Translations under genes and position numbers: made by a program
Shown here: positions 16,890 to 24,235 of the stretch, in pieces
Numbering within the stretch: the first letter of the stretch is position 1
Layout of the letters: every line of letters begins with the position of its first letter
Notes under the pieces: generated by a model
Database searches by the model: none
Told to the model about the DNA's origin: nothing
Seen by the model: only the letters and a program-made list of their open reading frames with translations
NCBI GenBank assembly: GCA_963664835.2
Contig: CAXXUG010000020.1
Coordinates: 434,001-498,000, forward strand
DNA length: 64,000 nucleotides
Source: G963664835 sp963664835
GTDB taxonomy: Bacteria; Chloroflexota; UBA6077; FW602-bin22; JBCLEL01
Direction of reading: 5' to 3'

Positions 16890-17512
16890 TCGTTTGCCTC
16901 GGATGCTTTTGGCCGGAGGTGCCTCAGCGCCGCGCCCTGGAACTCGGTGGCGAGACAATCCATGAGGATTGAGTCATAGTCACAGGCCCGTCCCCCCAAG
17001 CGTACGCTCTTGCGTAGGCGGCCGGCTACTCGAAAGCCGGCCCGCCGGTAGGCGCGGATGCCGCGTTCGTTTGCGGTATTCACCCGGAGGAAGACGTTGT
17101 GCAGGCCTAGACAGGTGAATCCGTACTCGATCATAAGCCGAGCCACCTCGGTGCCGTAACCCTTGCCCCAGCTCGTCTTATCACCAATCATGATGTAGAA
17201 CTCGGCGGTGCGATTGGAATGGTTGATGTCTACCAGGCCGGCCGAGCCGATCGGCCGCAACTGCGCCTTGGTATAGATGGTAAAGCTCGCGATTTCTTGG
17301 TCCTTGCTGACTCGTGTGTGCAGGGCCTCTTCGGACTCCAAGGTAGAAGGGTATGGGGTTCCCATAAGGTGGACCACTTCGAAGTCGTTCGACCACCTGT
17401 GGTACAGAGGGACCAGATCACTCCGATCAGGACCCAGGGCCACCTTTTCACCGACGATATTGATGATCGGCTCCTGGCCATCCGGACCGGCGGTCTTGGA
17501 TTCGATCGTCAT
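16886..17512 (-). CDS. GNAT N-acetyltransferase, array member 2
   Basis: A 208-residue GNAT paralogue starting MTIESKTAGPDGQEPIINIV. The CoA-binding loop is TSWGKGYGTEVARL. This member is among the most divergent in the presumed acceptor segment, which reads VVHLMGTPYPSTLESEEALH and lacks the tryptophan found in that segment in members 1, 3, 5, 6 and 9. W40 of the WSNDFE motif is kept. The start overlaps the stop of member 3 (ATGA) and its stop overlaps the start of member 1. Coupled overlaps imply co-translation from one mRNA. Function beyond acetyl transfer is not evident. Confidence 0.9.
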   Translation of the reverse strand: MTIESKTAGPDGQEPIINIVGEKVALGPDRSDLVPLYHRWSNDFEVVHLMGTPYPSTLESEEALHTRVSKDQEIASFTIYTKAQLRPIGSAGLVDINHSNRTAEFYIMIGDKTSWGKGYGTEVARLMIEYGFTCLGLHNVFLRVNTANERGIRAYRRAGFRVAGRLRKSVRLGGRACDYDSILMDCLATEFQGAALRHLRPKASEANE

Positions 17513-18132
17513 TCTTTCGCCTCAGACAATTCCGGCAGGAGGTGGCTCAACGTACTGCCCTCGAACTCTGTAGCCAGGCACTCCATCAATAGGTTGTCGT
17601 AGGCTTGACCTCCAAGACGGAGGCTCTGTCTCAGACGGCCGGCAATTTGGAAGCCGGCCCGCTGGTAGGCGCGGATGCCCCGTTCGTTCATGGCGTATAC
17701 CCAAAGATAGATATTGTGCAGACCCAGACAGGTGAAGCCATAGTCGAGCATCAAACGAGTGACCTCTGTGCCGTAGCCCCTACCCCAGCTCTCATTATCA
17801 CCAATCATGATTGCGAACTCGGCGGTGCGATGCACATGGTTGATCTTGCCCAGAGTAGTGTTGCCAATTGGCCGCAACCGCGCTTTTTCGTAGATAGTAA
17901 AGCCGGCTTGATTCTCAGCTTTGCTGGCTTGCGAGTACCACTCTTCCTCGGCCTCGAGGGACATCGGGCGCATGCTGGCTGCCAAGAACCTAAGGACCTC
18001 GAAATCGTTGATCCACTTGAGATAGAGCGGCAGCAGGTCCCGCCGGAGCGGTCCCAGCGCCACCTTCTCGCCGGCGATGTTGATGATCGGCTGTTGGGCG
18101 TCCGTCTGTGGTGGTTGGTCCGTTTTGGTCAT
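17509..18132 (-). CDS. GNAT N-acetyltransferase, array member 3
   Basis: A 207-residue GNAT paralogue. It is very close to member 5: both contain MRPMSLEAEEEWY, then QASKAENQA and EKARLRPIGNT. The CoA loop is NESWGRGYGTEVTRL. WINDFEV replaces the WSNDFEV of most members. The gene is separated from member 4 by 11 bases, the only non-overlapping junction in the array. A strong ribosome binding site, GGAGGAG, lies there five bases before the ATG, so this member may be translated at its own rate. Closeness to member 5 rather than to its neighbours suggests duplication of a two-gene unit. Confidence 0.9.
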   Translation of the reverse strand: MTKTDQPPQTDAQQPIINIAGEKVALGPLRRDLLPLYLKWINDFEVLRFLAASMRPMSLEAEEEWYSQASKAENQAGFTIYEKARLRPIGNTTLGKINHVHRTAEFAIMIGDNESWGRGYGTEVTRLMLDYGFTCLGLHNIYLWVYAMNERGIRAYQRAGFQIAGRLRQSLRLGGQAYDNLLMECLATEFEGSTLSHLLPELSEAKE

Positions 18133-18143
18133 TCACTCTCCTC

Positions 18144-18749
18144 CTAGGGTTCCGGCAGCAGGTAGTTGAGCGTGCCGCCTCGAAACTCCGTAGCCAGGCA
18201 GTCCATCAATATGAGATCGTAGGGCCGGCCACCTCGCCGCTTAGCTTGTCGTTGCCGGCCGGCCATGCGAAAGCCGGCCCGCCGGTAGGCTCTTATGGCG
18301 CGTTGGTTGTTGGCGAATACCCAGAGATAGATGTTGTGCATTCCCAGGCAGGTAAAACCGTAGTCAAGCACAAGGCGGGTGACCTCGGTGCCATAGCCCT
18401 TGCCCCAACTCTGCTTGTCGCCAATCATAATGAAGTACTCGGCCGTACGATTGGCGTGGTCTATGCTCGCCAGGCCGGCGTTGCCAATTGGCCGCAACTG
18501 TGTCTTTTCATAGACAATAAAGAAGGCTTGATTCTCATCCTTGCTGATGCGCGGGTATAGGTCTTCGATCGACTCCAGCGATCTGGGCAGCATTGGCCCC
18601 TCGAATCGCCTGACTTCGAAGTCGTTTGACCAGGTTTGGAACAGGTGAGCAAGATCGCGCCGCACCGGCCCCAGTGCCACTTTTTCGCCGGCGATGTTGA
18701 TGACTAGTCGCTGGACTTCCGGCTGGGCGGGCACGTCTTTATCTGTCAA
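18144..18749 (-). CDS. GNAT N-acetyltransferase, array member 4
   Basis: A 201-residue GNAT paralogue, slightly short because it lacks the last five or so residues found in most others. It ends GGTLNYLLPEP, like member 6. The N-terminus MTDKDVPAQPEVQRLVINIA matches the family. The CoA loop is QSWGKGYGTEVTRL and the acceptor segment VRRFEGPMLPRSLESIEDLY. The start overlaps the stop of member 5. The stop is followed by an 11-base gap with a strong ribosome binding site for member 3. Confidence 0.9.
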   Translation of the reverse strand: MTDKDVPAQPEVQRLVINIAGEKVALGPVRRDLAHLFQTWSNDFEVRRFEGPMLPRSLESIEDLYPRISKDENQAFFIVYEKTQLRPIGNAGLASIDHANRTAEYFIMIGDKQSWGKGYGTEVTRLVLDYGFTCLGMHNIYLWVFANNQRAIRAYRRAGFRMAGRQRQAKRRGGRPYDLILMDCLATEFRGGTLNYLLPEP

Positions 18750-19369
18750 TCGTTCACCTCGAATGACTCCGGCAGGAGGTGGCTCAACGCGCCGCCTTGG
18801 AACTCGGTCGCAAGGCAGTCCATCAATATGTCGTCGTACGCTCGCCCACCAAGACGCAGGTTCTGGCGTAGGCGGCCGGCCATTCGGAAGCCGGCCCGCT
18901 GATAGGCTCGTATGCCGGGTTCATTCGCCGCGTGCACCCAAAGACTGATGTTGTGCAGACCCAGACAGGTGAAACCATAGTCGAGCATCAAGCGAGTGAC
19001 CTCGGTGCCGTAGCCCTTACCCCAACTCTCCTTGTCACCAATCATGATTCCGAACTCGGCGGTGCGATGCGTATGGTTGATCTTGCCCAGGTTGGTGTTG
19101 CCAATCGGCCGCAACCGCGCTTTCTCGTAGATAGTAAAGCTGGCTTGATTCTCAGCTTTGCTGGCTTGTGCGTACCACTCTTCCTCGGCCTCGAGGGACA
19201 TCGGGCGCATGCTGGGTCCCAAGAACCGAAGGACCTCGAGATCGTTGATCCACCTTAGAAAAAGCGGCAGCAGGTCCCGCCGGAGCGGTCCCAGTGCCAC
19301 CCTCTCGCCGGCGAAGTTTATGATTGGCTCTTGACCGCCCGTTTGAGGTGGTTCGTCCGTATTGGTCAT
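18746..19369 (-). CDS. GNAT N-acetyltransferase, array member 5
   Basis: A 207-residue GNAT paralogue starting MTNTDEPPQTGGQEPIINFA. It is the nearest relative of member 3, with the same WINDLEVLRFL and MRPMSLEAEEEWY acceptor segment and the same GNTNLGKIN loop style. The CoA loop is ESWGKGYGTEVTRL. The start forms an ATGA overlap with member 6, with GGAGGAG just upstream. All recognisable catalytic-core elements are intact, so it is probably active. Confidence 0.9.
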   Translation of the reverse strand: MTNTDEPPQTGGQEPIINFAGERVALGPLRRDLLPLFLRWINDLEVLRFLGPSMRPMSLEAEEEWYAQASKAENQASFTIYEKARLRPIGNTNLGKINHTHRTAEFGIMIGDKESWGKGYGTEVTRLMLDYGFTCLGLHNISLWVHAANEPGIRAYQRAGFRMAGRLRQNLRLGGRAYDDILMDCLATEFQGGALSHLLPESFEVND

Positions 19370-19995
19370 TCATTCTCCTCCGAAGGTTCCGGCAGCAGGT
19401 AGTTAAGTGTGCCGCCTTGAAACTCCGTAGCCAGGCAGTCCATCAAAATGTAGTCATATGCCTGGCCTCCCAGCCGCTTGAATTGGCGCAATTGTCCCGC
19501 GACGCGGAACCCGGCCCGCCGGTAGGCTCTGATGCCGCGTTCGTTCGCGGCATTTGCCCATAGGTTTATGTTGCGGAGGCCCAGGCATGTGAATCCATAG
19601 TCGAGCATTAACCGAGCGACCTCGGTGCCGTAGCCCTTACCCCAGCTCTCCTTGTCACCAATCATGATGTAGAACTCGGCGTTGCGATTGGCGTCGTCGA
19701 TTTCGTCCAGGCCGGCAATTCCAATTGGGCGTATTGGGCGTAACCGCGGTTTCTCGTAGATCGTGAAGGGCGACTCATCCTTTTTCTTGATAACGCGCCC
19801 GTACCAGTCCTGCTCGGCTTCGAAGGACACTGGTCGAATGTGGTCCAGAAACCGGGTGACCTCAAAGTCGTTGGACCATGTCTGGTACAGGGGCAATAGA
19901 TCGCGGCGTAGCGGTCCCAGGGCGACCCTTTCGCCGACGATATTAATGATCGGCTGCTGACCGTCCTGCCGAGCCGGCGCGTTCTTGTCCGTCAT
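19366..19995 (-). CDS. GNAT N-acetyltransferase, array member 6
   Basis: A 209-residue GNAT paralogue with the N-terminus MTDKNAPARQDGQQPIINIV, nearly the same as member 8. The CoA loop is ESWGKGYGTEVARL. It carries LRPIRPIGIAG where the others read LRPIG: three extra residues encoded by a perfect nine-base tandem duplication at 19724-19741. The acceptor segment is TRFLDHIRPVSFEAEQDWY. The C-terminus GGTLNYLLPEPSEENE resembles member 4. It overlaps the neighbours on both sides by four bases. Confidence 0.9.
   Translation of the reverse strand: MTDKNAPARQDGQQPIINIVGERVALGPLRRDLLPLYQTWSNDFEVTRFLDHIRPVSFEAEQDWYGRVIKKKDESPFTIYEKPRLRPIRPIGIAGLDEIDDANRNAEFYIMIGDKESWGKGYGTEVARLMLDYGFTCLGLRNINLWANAANERGIRAYRRAGFRVAGQLRQFKRLGGQAYDYILMDCLATEFQGGTLNYLLPEPSEENE
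19724..19741. repeat. Nine-base tandem duplication inside GNAT member 6
   Basis: ATTGGGCGT occurs twice in direct succession. It adds three codons in frame (the repeated RPI of LRPIRPIG) and is absent from the eight paralogues. Confidence 0.85.
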
Positions 19996-20612
19996 TCCTT
20001 CACCTCGGAACGATCGGGCAGTAGGTGGCTCAGAGCGCCTCCTTCGAACTCACTTGCCAAGCAGTCCATCAAGACGTCGTCGCAGGCTCGGCCGGCAACC
20101 CGGCTGCTCTGTCGGACGCGGCCGGCCATCCGGAAGCCGGCCCGCCGGTAGGCCCTTAGACCCCTTTCATTCGCGGAATTCACCCACAACCATATGTTGT
20201 GCAGACTCAGACAAGTGAAGCCGTAGTCCAATACCAACCGGGCTACCTCTGTGCCGTAACCCCGACCCCAACTCTCCTTGTCGCCAATCATGATGTAGAA
20301 CTCGGCGTTGCGATTGGCATGGTCGATGTCGCCTAAGCCTGTGGCGCCGATTGGGCGCAGTTCCTTCTTCTCGTAGATAGTAAAGAACGATTGATTCTCA
20401 GCCTTGCTAACGCGTGAATACTGATCTTCCTCGGACTCCAAGGTTAACGGCCTCATGGTTCCCAGAAAGCGCACGACTTCGAAGTCGTTCGATCACTTCT
20501 GAAATAGAGGGATCAAATCGCGCCGGATCGGCCCAAGCGATACCTTCTCGCCAACAATGTTGATGATTGGCTGTAGGCCGTCCGGCCGAGTTGGTGGGTC
20601 TTTTTCTGTCAC
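19992..20612 (-). pseudogene. GNAT N-acetyltransferase, array member 7, with in-frame stop
   Basis: The full frame from GTG 20612 to the stop at 19992 would give 206 residues and matches the paralogues throughout. The N-terminus is VTEKDPPTRPDGLQPIINIV. Codon 40 is TGA (20495-20493) where every other member has TGG for the tryptophan of WSNDFE. The remainder, from EVVRFLGTMRPLTLESEEDQ to the end, is intact, including ESWGRGYGTEVARL. GTG 20612 overlaps the stop of member 8 (GTGA). Either a nonsense mutation or a one-base sequencing error. TGA is used as an ordinary stop by neighbours, so recoding is unlikely. Its C-terminal half closely matches member 9. Confidence 0.85.
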
Positions 20613-21229
20613 TCGTTTACCTCGGTAGGCTCCGGCAGTAGGTAGCTAAGCGCTCCTCCCTCGAATTCGGTCGCAAGGCAGTCCATCAATAAGTTGTCGC
20701 AGGCTTGGCCTCCGAGGCGCAGGCTTTCGCGTAGGCGGCCGGCCATTCGAAAGCCGGCCCGCCGGTAGGCGCGGATGCCCCGTTCGTTCGCGGCGAATAC
20801 CCAAAGATAGATATTGTGCAGACCCAGACAGGTGAAGCCATAGTCGAGCATCAGCCGAGCGACCTCTGTGCCGTAGCCCTTGCCCCAACTCTCTTTGTCA
20901 CCAATGTTGATGCCAAACTCGGCGATCCGATGGGCGTTGTCGATGTTGCCCAGACTGGTGGTGCCAATTGGGCGCAACTGTGGTTTCTCGTATATGGCGA
21001 AATCCGCGTGGTTCTTATCCTTGCTAACCCTCGTATAAGCTTCTTCGTCAGCTTCCAGGGTCACCGGCCGCATGCCTCCCAGAAAGCGGGTGACTTCGAG
21101 GTCGTTCGACCATCCCTGGTGCAAGGGCACCAGATCGCGGCCGAGCGGCCCAAGGGCGACCTTTTCGCCGACAATGTTGATGATCGGCTGTTGACCGTCC
21201 GGCCGCGCCGGCTCGTTCTTGTCCGTCAT
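20609..21229 (-). CDS. GNAT N-acetyltransferase, array member 8
   Basis: A 206-residue GNAT paralogue starting MTDKNEPARPDGQQPIINIV, close to member 6 at the N-terminus. W40 is present (GWSNDLEV), the acceptor segment is TRFLGGMRPVTLEADEEAY (residues 47-65), and the CoA loop ESWGKGYGTEV spans residues 113-123. The block CLGLHNIYLWV, then AYRRAGFRMAGR, forms the C-terminal part of the core. It is overlapped at both ends by neighbours. The substrate is unknown; a location inside a glycan locus makes amino sugars one possibility. Confidence 0.9.
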   Translation of the reverse strand: MTDKNEPARPDGQQPIINIVGEKVALGPLGRDLVPLHQGWSNDLEVTRFLGGMRPVTLEADEEAYTRVSKDKNHADFAIYEKPQLRPIGTTSLGNIDNAHRIAEFGINIGDKESWGKGYGTEVARLMLDYGFTCLGLHNIYLWVFAANERGIRAYRRAGFRMAGRLRESLRLGGQACDNLLMDCLATEFEGGALSYLLPEPTEVNE

Positions 21230-21837
21230 TCCGTCACCTCGGAAGGCTCCGGCAGGAGGTGGCTCAGGGCGCCCCCTTCGAACTCATTCGCCAAGCAGTC
21301 CATCAAGACGTCGTCGCACGCTCGGCCGGCAACACGGCTGCTCTGTCGGAGGCGGCCGGCCATTCGGAAGCCGGCCCGCCGGTAGGCTCTTAGACCCCTT
21401 TCATTCGCGGAGCTTACCCACAACCATATGTTGTGCAGACTCAGGCAAGTAAAGCCGTAGTCCAATACCAACCGGGCTACCTCGGTGCCGTAACCCTGAC
21501 CCCAACTCTCCTTTTCGCCGATCATAATGAAGAACTCTGCGTTACGGTTCGCCTGGTCGATGCCGCTCAAGCCGGCGATGCCGATAGGACGAAACCGCTT
21601 CCTTTCGTAGACAGTGAAGGTCGCCTCGGTCTCTTTCTTGCTGGCGCGCGCGTACCACTTCTCCTGAGCCTCCGAAGTCATCGGTCGCATGTTTTCGAAG
21701 AATCTTTGGACCTCGAAGTCGTTGGACCACGCATTGTGTAAGGGCGAAAGATCTTTTCGGAGCGGCCCCAGGGCGACCTTTTCGCCGGCGATGTTGATGA
21801 TCGGCGGACGTTCATCCGGCTGCGCAGGCTTGTCCAT
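21226..21837 (-). CDS. GNAT N-acetyltransferase, array member 9 (first in the transcript)
   Basis: A 203-residue GNAT paralogue. The open frame runs upstream to 22212 through repeat DNA, but paralogy starts at ATG 21837 (MDKPAQPDERPPIINIAGEK) with AAGGAAGGG upstream, so that start is chosen. The CoA loop is ESWGQGYGTEVARL and the acceptor segment QRFFENMRPMTSEAQEKWY. The C-terminal half is nearly identical to member 7 (CLSLHNIWLWV, SSRVAGRACDDVLMDCLA). It is the promoter-proximal gene of the array. The DNA upstream is a palindromic element later split by an IS, so the array promoter may have changed. Confidence 0.9.
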   Translation of the reverse strand: MDKPAQPDERPPIINIAGEKVALGPLRKDLSPLHNAWSNDFEVQRFFENMRPMTSEAQEKWYARASKKETEATFTVYERKRFRPIGIAGLSGIDQANRNAEFFIMIGEKESWGQGYGTEVARLVLDYGFTCLSLHNIWLWVSSANERGLRAYRRAGFRMAGRLRQSSRVAGRACDDVLMDCLANEFEGGALSHLLPEPSEVTE

Positions 21838-21901
21838 CACTGTAGTTCGCCCTTCCTTCGAGACGGCCACTGACCTTGCCGGCGAAGTCGCCCGTAGTCG
21901 C

Positions 21902-22162
21902 GTTTCATACAAATCACCCATCCCGACTTGCGCCGGCACACCAAGGCATGAAAACACGGAGTCCCGGTTTTGTGCGGCTAATTCGCGTGGGGGATTCTGC
22001 CATGCCCAGTCCCCACCCCAGCGGGGGACAAGCCCCCGCGCTACATTTTCCGTCCCCTCCCCTCTGGATTCCCGTCCGCCACAGGCGGATACAGGGTACG
22101 CTTCTTGCGGGAATGACGGATGTGCGGATTGGTGGCTTTCGAATTCACGTTGCAAGGCGGGT
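21902..22162 (+). repeat. MITE/REP-containing element, copy A
   Basis: About 160 bases here (from TTTCATAC, through TTGCGCCGGCACACCAAGG and GTGCGGCTAATTCGCGTGGG, to the CCCTCCCCTCTGGATTCCCG stretch) reappear at 23795-23957 in the same orientation. The element contains the hairpin GCGGGGGACAAGCCCCCGC (22021-22039) followed by GCTACA, the inverse-REP form seen in the 58-60 kb array. The end of the copy, TTCGAATTCACGTTGCAAGG, recurs near 24100. An IS is inserted at its right end. Confidence 0.8.
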
Positions 22163-22237
22163 TGTCGATGGCCAGCGAAAATGTCCGCCCAAGTGGCCAG
22201 CATAAATGTCACCCGTACTGCTAGTGATGGTATCAGA

Positions 22238-23725
22238 TCATCCCCTCTTCAACGCGGAGCGCTTCATGGGCGGACTCTCAGCCTCCATGTACTTCTTCGC
22301 CGTGTCCCGGTGGATGCCCACTTCCCTGGCGACAGCTCGAATCGACAATCCCCCGCGCTTCGCCTTCTGCACAGCGTTCCACCTTGCTTTCTGGAGTGGG
22401 GTGGGCTTCCTATGTCGCATGGCAACGGCTTTGCGGACTCTGATTGCACCGTTTGCTTCTACCGTGTCGATCCCGGCGTCGAGTCCTGCCAGGGTCGCCT
22501 CCCAGCGCCTGCCCAGTCCGTTGAGGCCGCGATATGGGGGTAGCTCGTGTGAGGAAGAGCCGTTGAATCTTCTGAGTATGCCTGGGCGGGGTGGCGCCTC
22601 CTGGCTAGGGATTATCGCTCCCTGGTAACGGACAGCCAGTTGGCCATCCAAGCCTTCCAAGACCTCAACCACCGTTCCGGCGTAGCTGGGTCGTTCCATA
22701 CCTGGCAGCAGCTGAAGCGTGCGCCAGCGATACTTCACCGTGTTGTCCCTGGCCACTCTGCGGTTGTGTTTGAAGCAGAGCACCGTATCGATGCACACTC
22801 CCGATCCCAACGGGCGGTAGGCAGCCTCAGGGTGCTGCGCCGGCACTCCGAAGCGAGCGTTGAAGCGGACAAGGAAGTCCTTCAGCACGACGTTGGCCTC
22901 CTCGATGGTGGTTGCGCCTGCAAGCCGAAGCTCTGCCACCAGCCTGTCCTGGAGGGTTCCGGCAGTCCGCTCCACTCTGCCCTTCGCCTGAGGTGACAGC
23001 GCGAACACCATCTGTATTCCCAACTCGTCCATCGCGCGGCTGAACTGCGTCGGTGCACCGACGAGCCCGGCCCCGGACACATTCTTGAAGACGGAGTGTC
23101 GGTCGGTGTAGAGGGCAATGGGTATTCCGTAGCGCTGTATCAGACCCCTCATCAGGCGGAAGTAATCGCGGGTGTTCTCCTGCTCGCAGAACAGGGCATT
23201 AACCACGATGCCCGTGGCGTCGTCCACCGCCAGCAGCAGCGCGAAGGCCGAACCATCCTCTCCCAACCATCGGTGATGGCTGCCGTCGATCTGTATCAGC
23301 ATGCCCTTGCGCGGCATCCGCTGCCGGCGGACACGGTGTCGCGGTGGCCGGCGCCGGCGCGGGCTCTTCAGGCCGGCTCCAACCAGTATGCGCCGCAGCG
23401 TAGTTCTGCCTATATCTATGCCTTCGCGCTCCCTGAGTAACTCGCTCAGGTGAGTGTGGTTCGTCTTCGGGTACCGGGTCTGAGCAAGGCGCAGTACCTC
23501 CGCCCTTGACGCCTCCGATGTCAGGTTGGGTGCTCGGCGTCCACGATGTCCGTGAGCGAGTGCGGCTGCGCCCTCCTCCCTGTACGCCGCCAGGATGCGC
23601 CTGGTGTGGCGCGTGCTCACTCCCATCAGAGTCGCCGCTTGGTCCAGAGTCATATGCTCTGCCAATAAGCTGTTGAGTACCTGAAGCCTTGCCTGCTCTC
23701 TCTGGTTCAATGTCACATTCTCCAT
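22238..23725 (-). CDS. DDE transposase (IS1202/ISNCY-like)
   Basis: A 495-residue integrase-fold transposase. The N-terminal helix-turn-helix (residues about 20-60, MTLDQAATLMGVSTRHTRR) is followed by a winged-helix region. The rve catalytic core has D147 (LIQIDGSHHRWLG), D208 (IALYTDRHSVF) and E252 (QAKGRVERTAG). The C-terminal extension ends in a second HTH-like stretch (LSIRAVAREVGIHRDTAKKY). The length suits IS1202/ISNCY elements. The ATG lies in the loop of a perfect 11-base inverted repeat, hinting at translational or transcriptional control of transposase level. Confidence 0.9.
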   Translation of the reverse strand: MENVTLNQREQARLQVLNSLLAEHMTLDQAATLMGVSTRHTRRILAAYREEGAAALAHGHRGRRAPNLTSEASRAEVLRLAQTRYPKTNHTHLSELLREREGIDIGRTTLRRILVGAGLKSPRRRRPPRHRVRRQRMPRKGMLIQIDGSHHRWLGEDGSAFALLLAVDDATGIVVNALFCEQENTRDYFRLMRGLIQRYGIPIALYTDRHSVFKNVSGAGLVGAPTQFSRAMDELGIQMVFALSPQAKGRVERTAGTLQDRLVAELRLAGATTIEEANVVLKDFLVRFNARFGVPAQHPEAAYRPLGSGVCIDTVLCFKHNRRVARDNTVKYRWRTLQLLPGMERPSYAGTVVEVLEGLDGQLAVRYQGAIIPSQEAPPRPGILRRFNGSSSHELPPYRGLNGLGRRWEATLAGLDAGIDTVEANGAIRVRKAVAMRHRKPTPLQKARWNAVQKAKRGGLSIRAVAREVGIHRDTAKKYMEAESPPMKRSALKRG

Positions 23726-23736
23726 AATGTGACATT
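23709..23736. promoter_or_regulatory. Perfect 11-bp inverted repeat at the transposase start codon
   Basis: AATGTCACATT and AATGTGACATT are exact reverse complements separated by six bases that include the transposase ATG (23725-23723). As RNA this would hide the start codon in a hairpin; as DNA it could be an autorepressor operator. The ATGTCAC words also occur near the left IS end. Confidence 0.6.
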
Positions 23737-23787
23737 CTTGCTGGCCAGTTAGTGAGGACGTTTATGCTGGCCATCAACAAGGCGGGT

Positions 23788-24142
23788 GACATCATTTTCG
23801 TACCAATCGCTCATCCCGGCTTGCGCCGGCACACCAAGGTATCAAAACACGGTGTCCCGGTTTTGTGCGGCTAATTCGCGTGGGGGATTCTGCCATGCCC
23901 AGTCCCCACCCCAGCGGGGGACAAGCCCCCGCACTACATTTTCCCCTCCCCTCCCCTCTGGATTCCCGCCTTCGCGGGAATCACCATGGCCTTGTGAAGC
24001 CCGCATAAGAGAACGAAAATGGTGGGACTCCAGTTAGAAGAAGTTAGGGAATCCATTCTATTTTCATAGCAATGACGATTGTGAGGAGTGGTGGTTTTCG
24101 AATTCACGTTGCAAAGCGGGTGACGTCATTTTCGTACCAATG
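23788..24142 (+). repeat. MITE/REP-containing element, copy B
   Basis: The second copy of the element at 21902 begins after TGACATCATTTTCGTACCAA, and the same words (TGACGTCATTTTCGTACCAA) occur again at its end (24122-24142). It contains GCGGGGGACAAGCCCCCGC at 23914-23932 and a small palindrome near 23960 (TTCCCGCCTTCGCGGGAA). The tandem arrangement with copy A and short matching ends suggests tandem duplication of a non-coding mobile unit. No gene is seen up to 24235. Confidence 0.75.
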
Positions 24143-24235
24143 CGCTCGATGTCCATTGGTGGCGTTGGCAACCGCCGGATATACTCAAATCTGCTCGGTA
24201 ACCGCGTAGGCTAACATATCACCAGGACCTGCCCA

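Larger units (their letters stand above)
22163..23777 (-). mobile_element. Complete IS1202/ISNCY-type insertion sequence with 10-bp target duplication
   Basis: The element is flanked by identical CAAGGCGGGT at 22153-22162 and 23778-23787, a target-site duplication. Both ends carry GATGGCCAGC facing outward, and an inner copy of TGGCCAGC with AAATGTC-like sequence follows at each end, so each terminus has two transposase-binding-like repeats. It holds a single transposase gene. Its neighbours are two copies of a palindromic element. The intact ends and duplication suggest recent transposition. Confidence 0.85.

Noticed and set aside
20493..20495. TGA as recoded tryptophan or selenocysteine
   Set aside because: TGA is used as a normal stop in adjacent overlaps, and no SECIS-like hairpin or selenocysteine gene is seen; nonsense or error is simpler.
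21838..22212. N-terminal extension of GNAT member 9
   Set aside because: It is a frame through repeat and IS-terminal DNA; all paralogues start at the equivalent of 21837.
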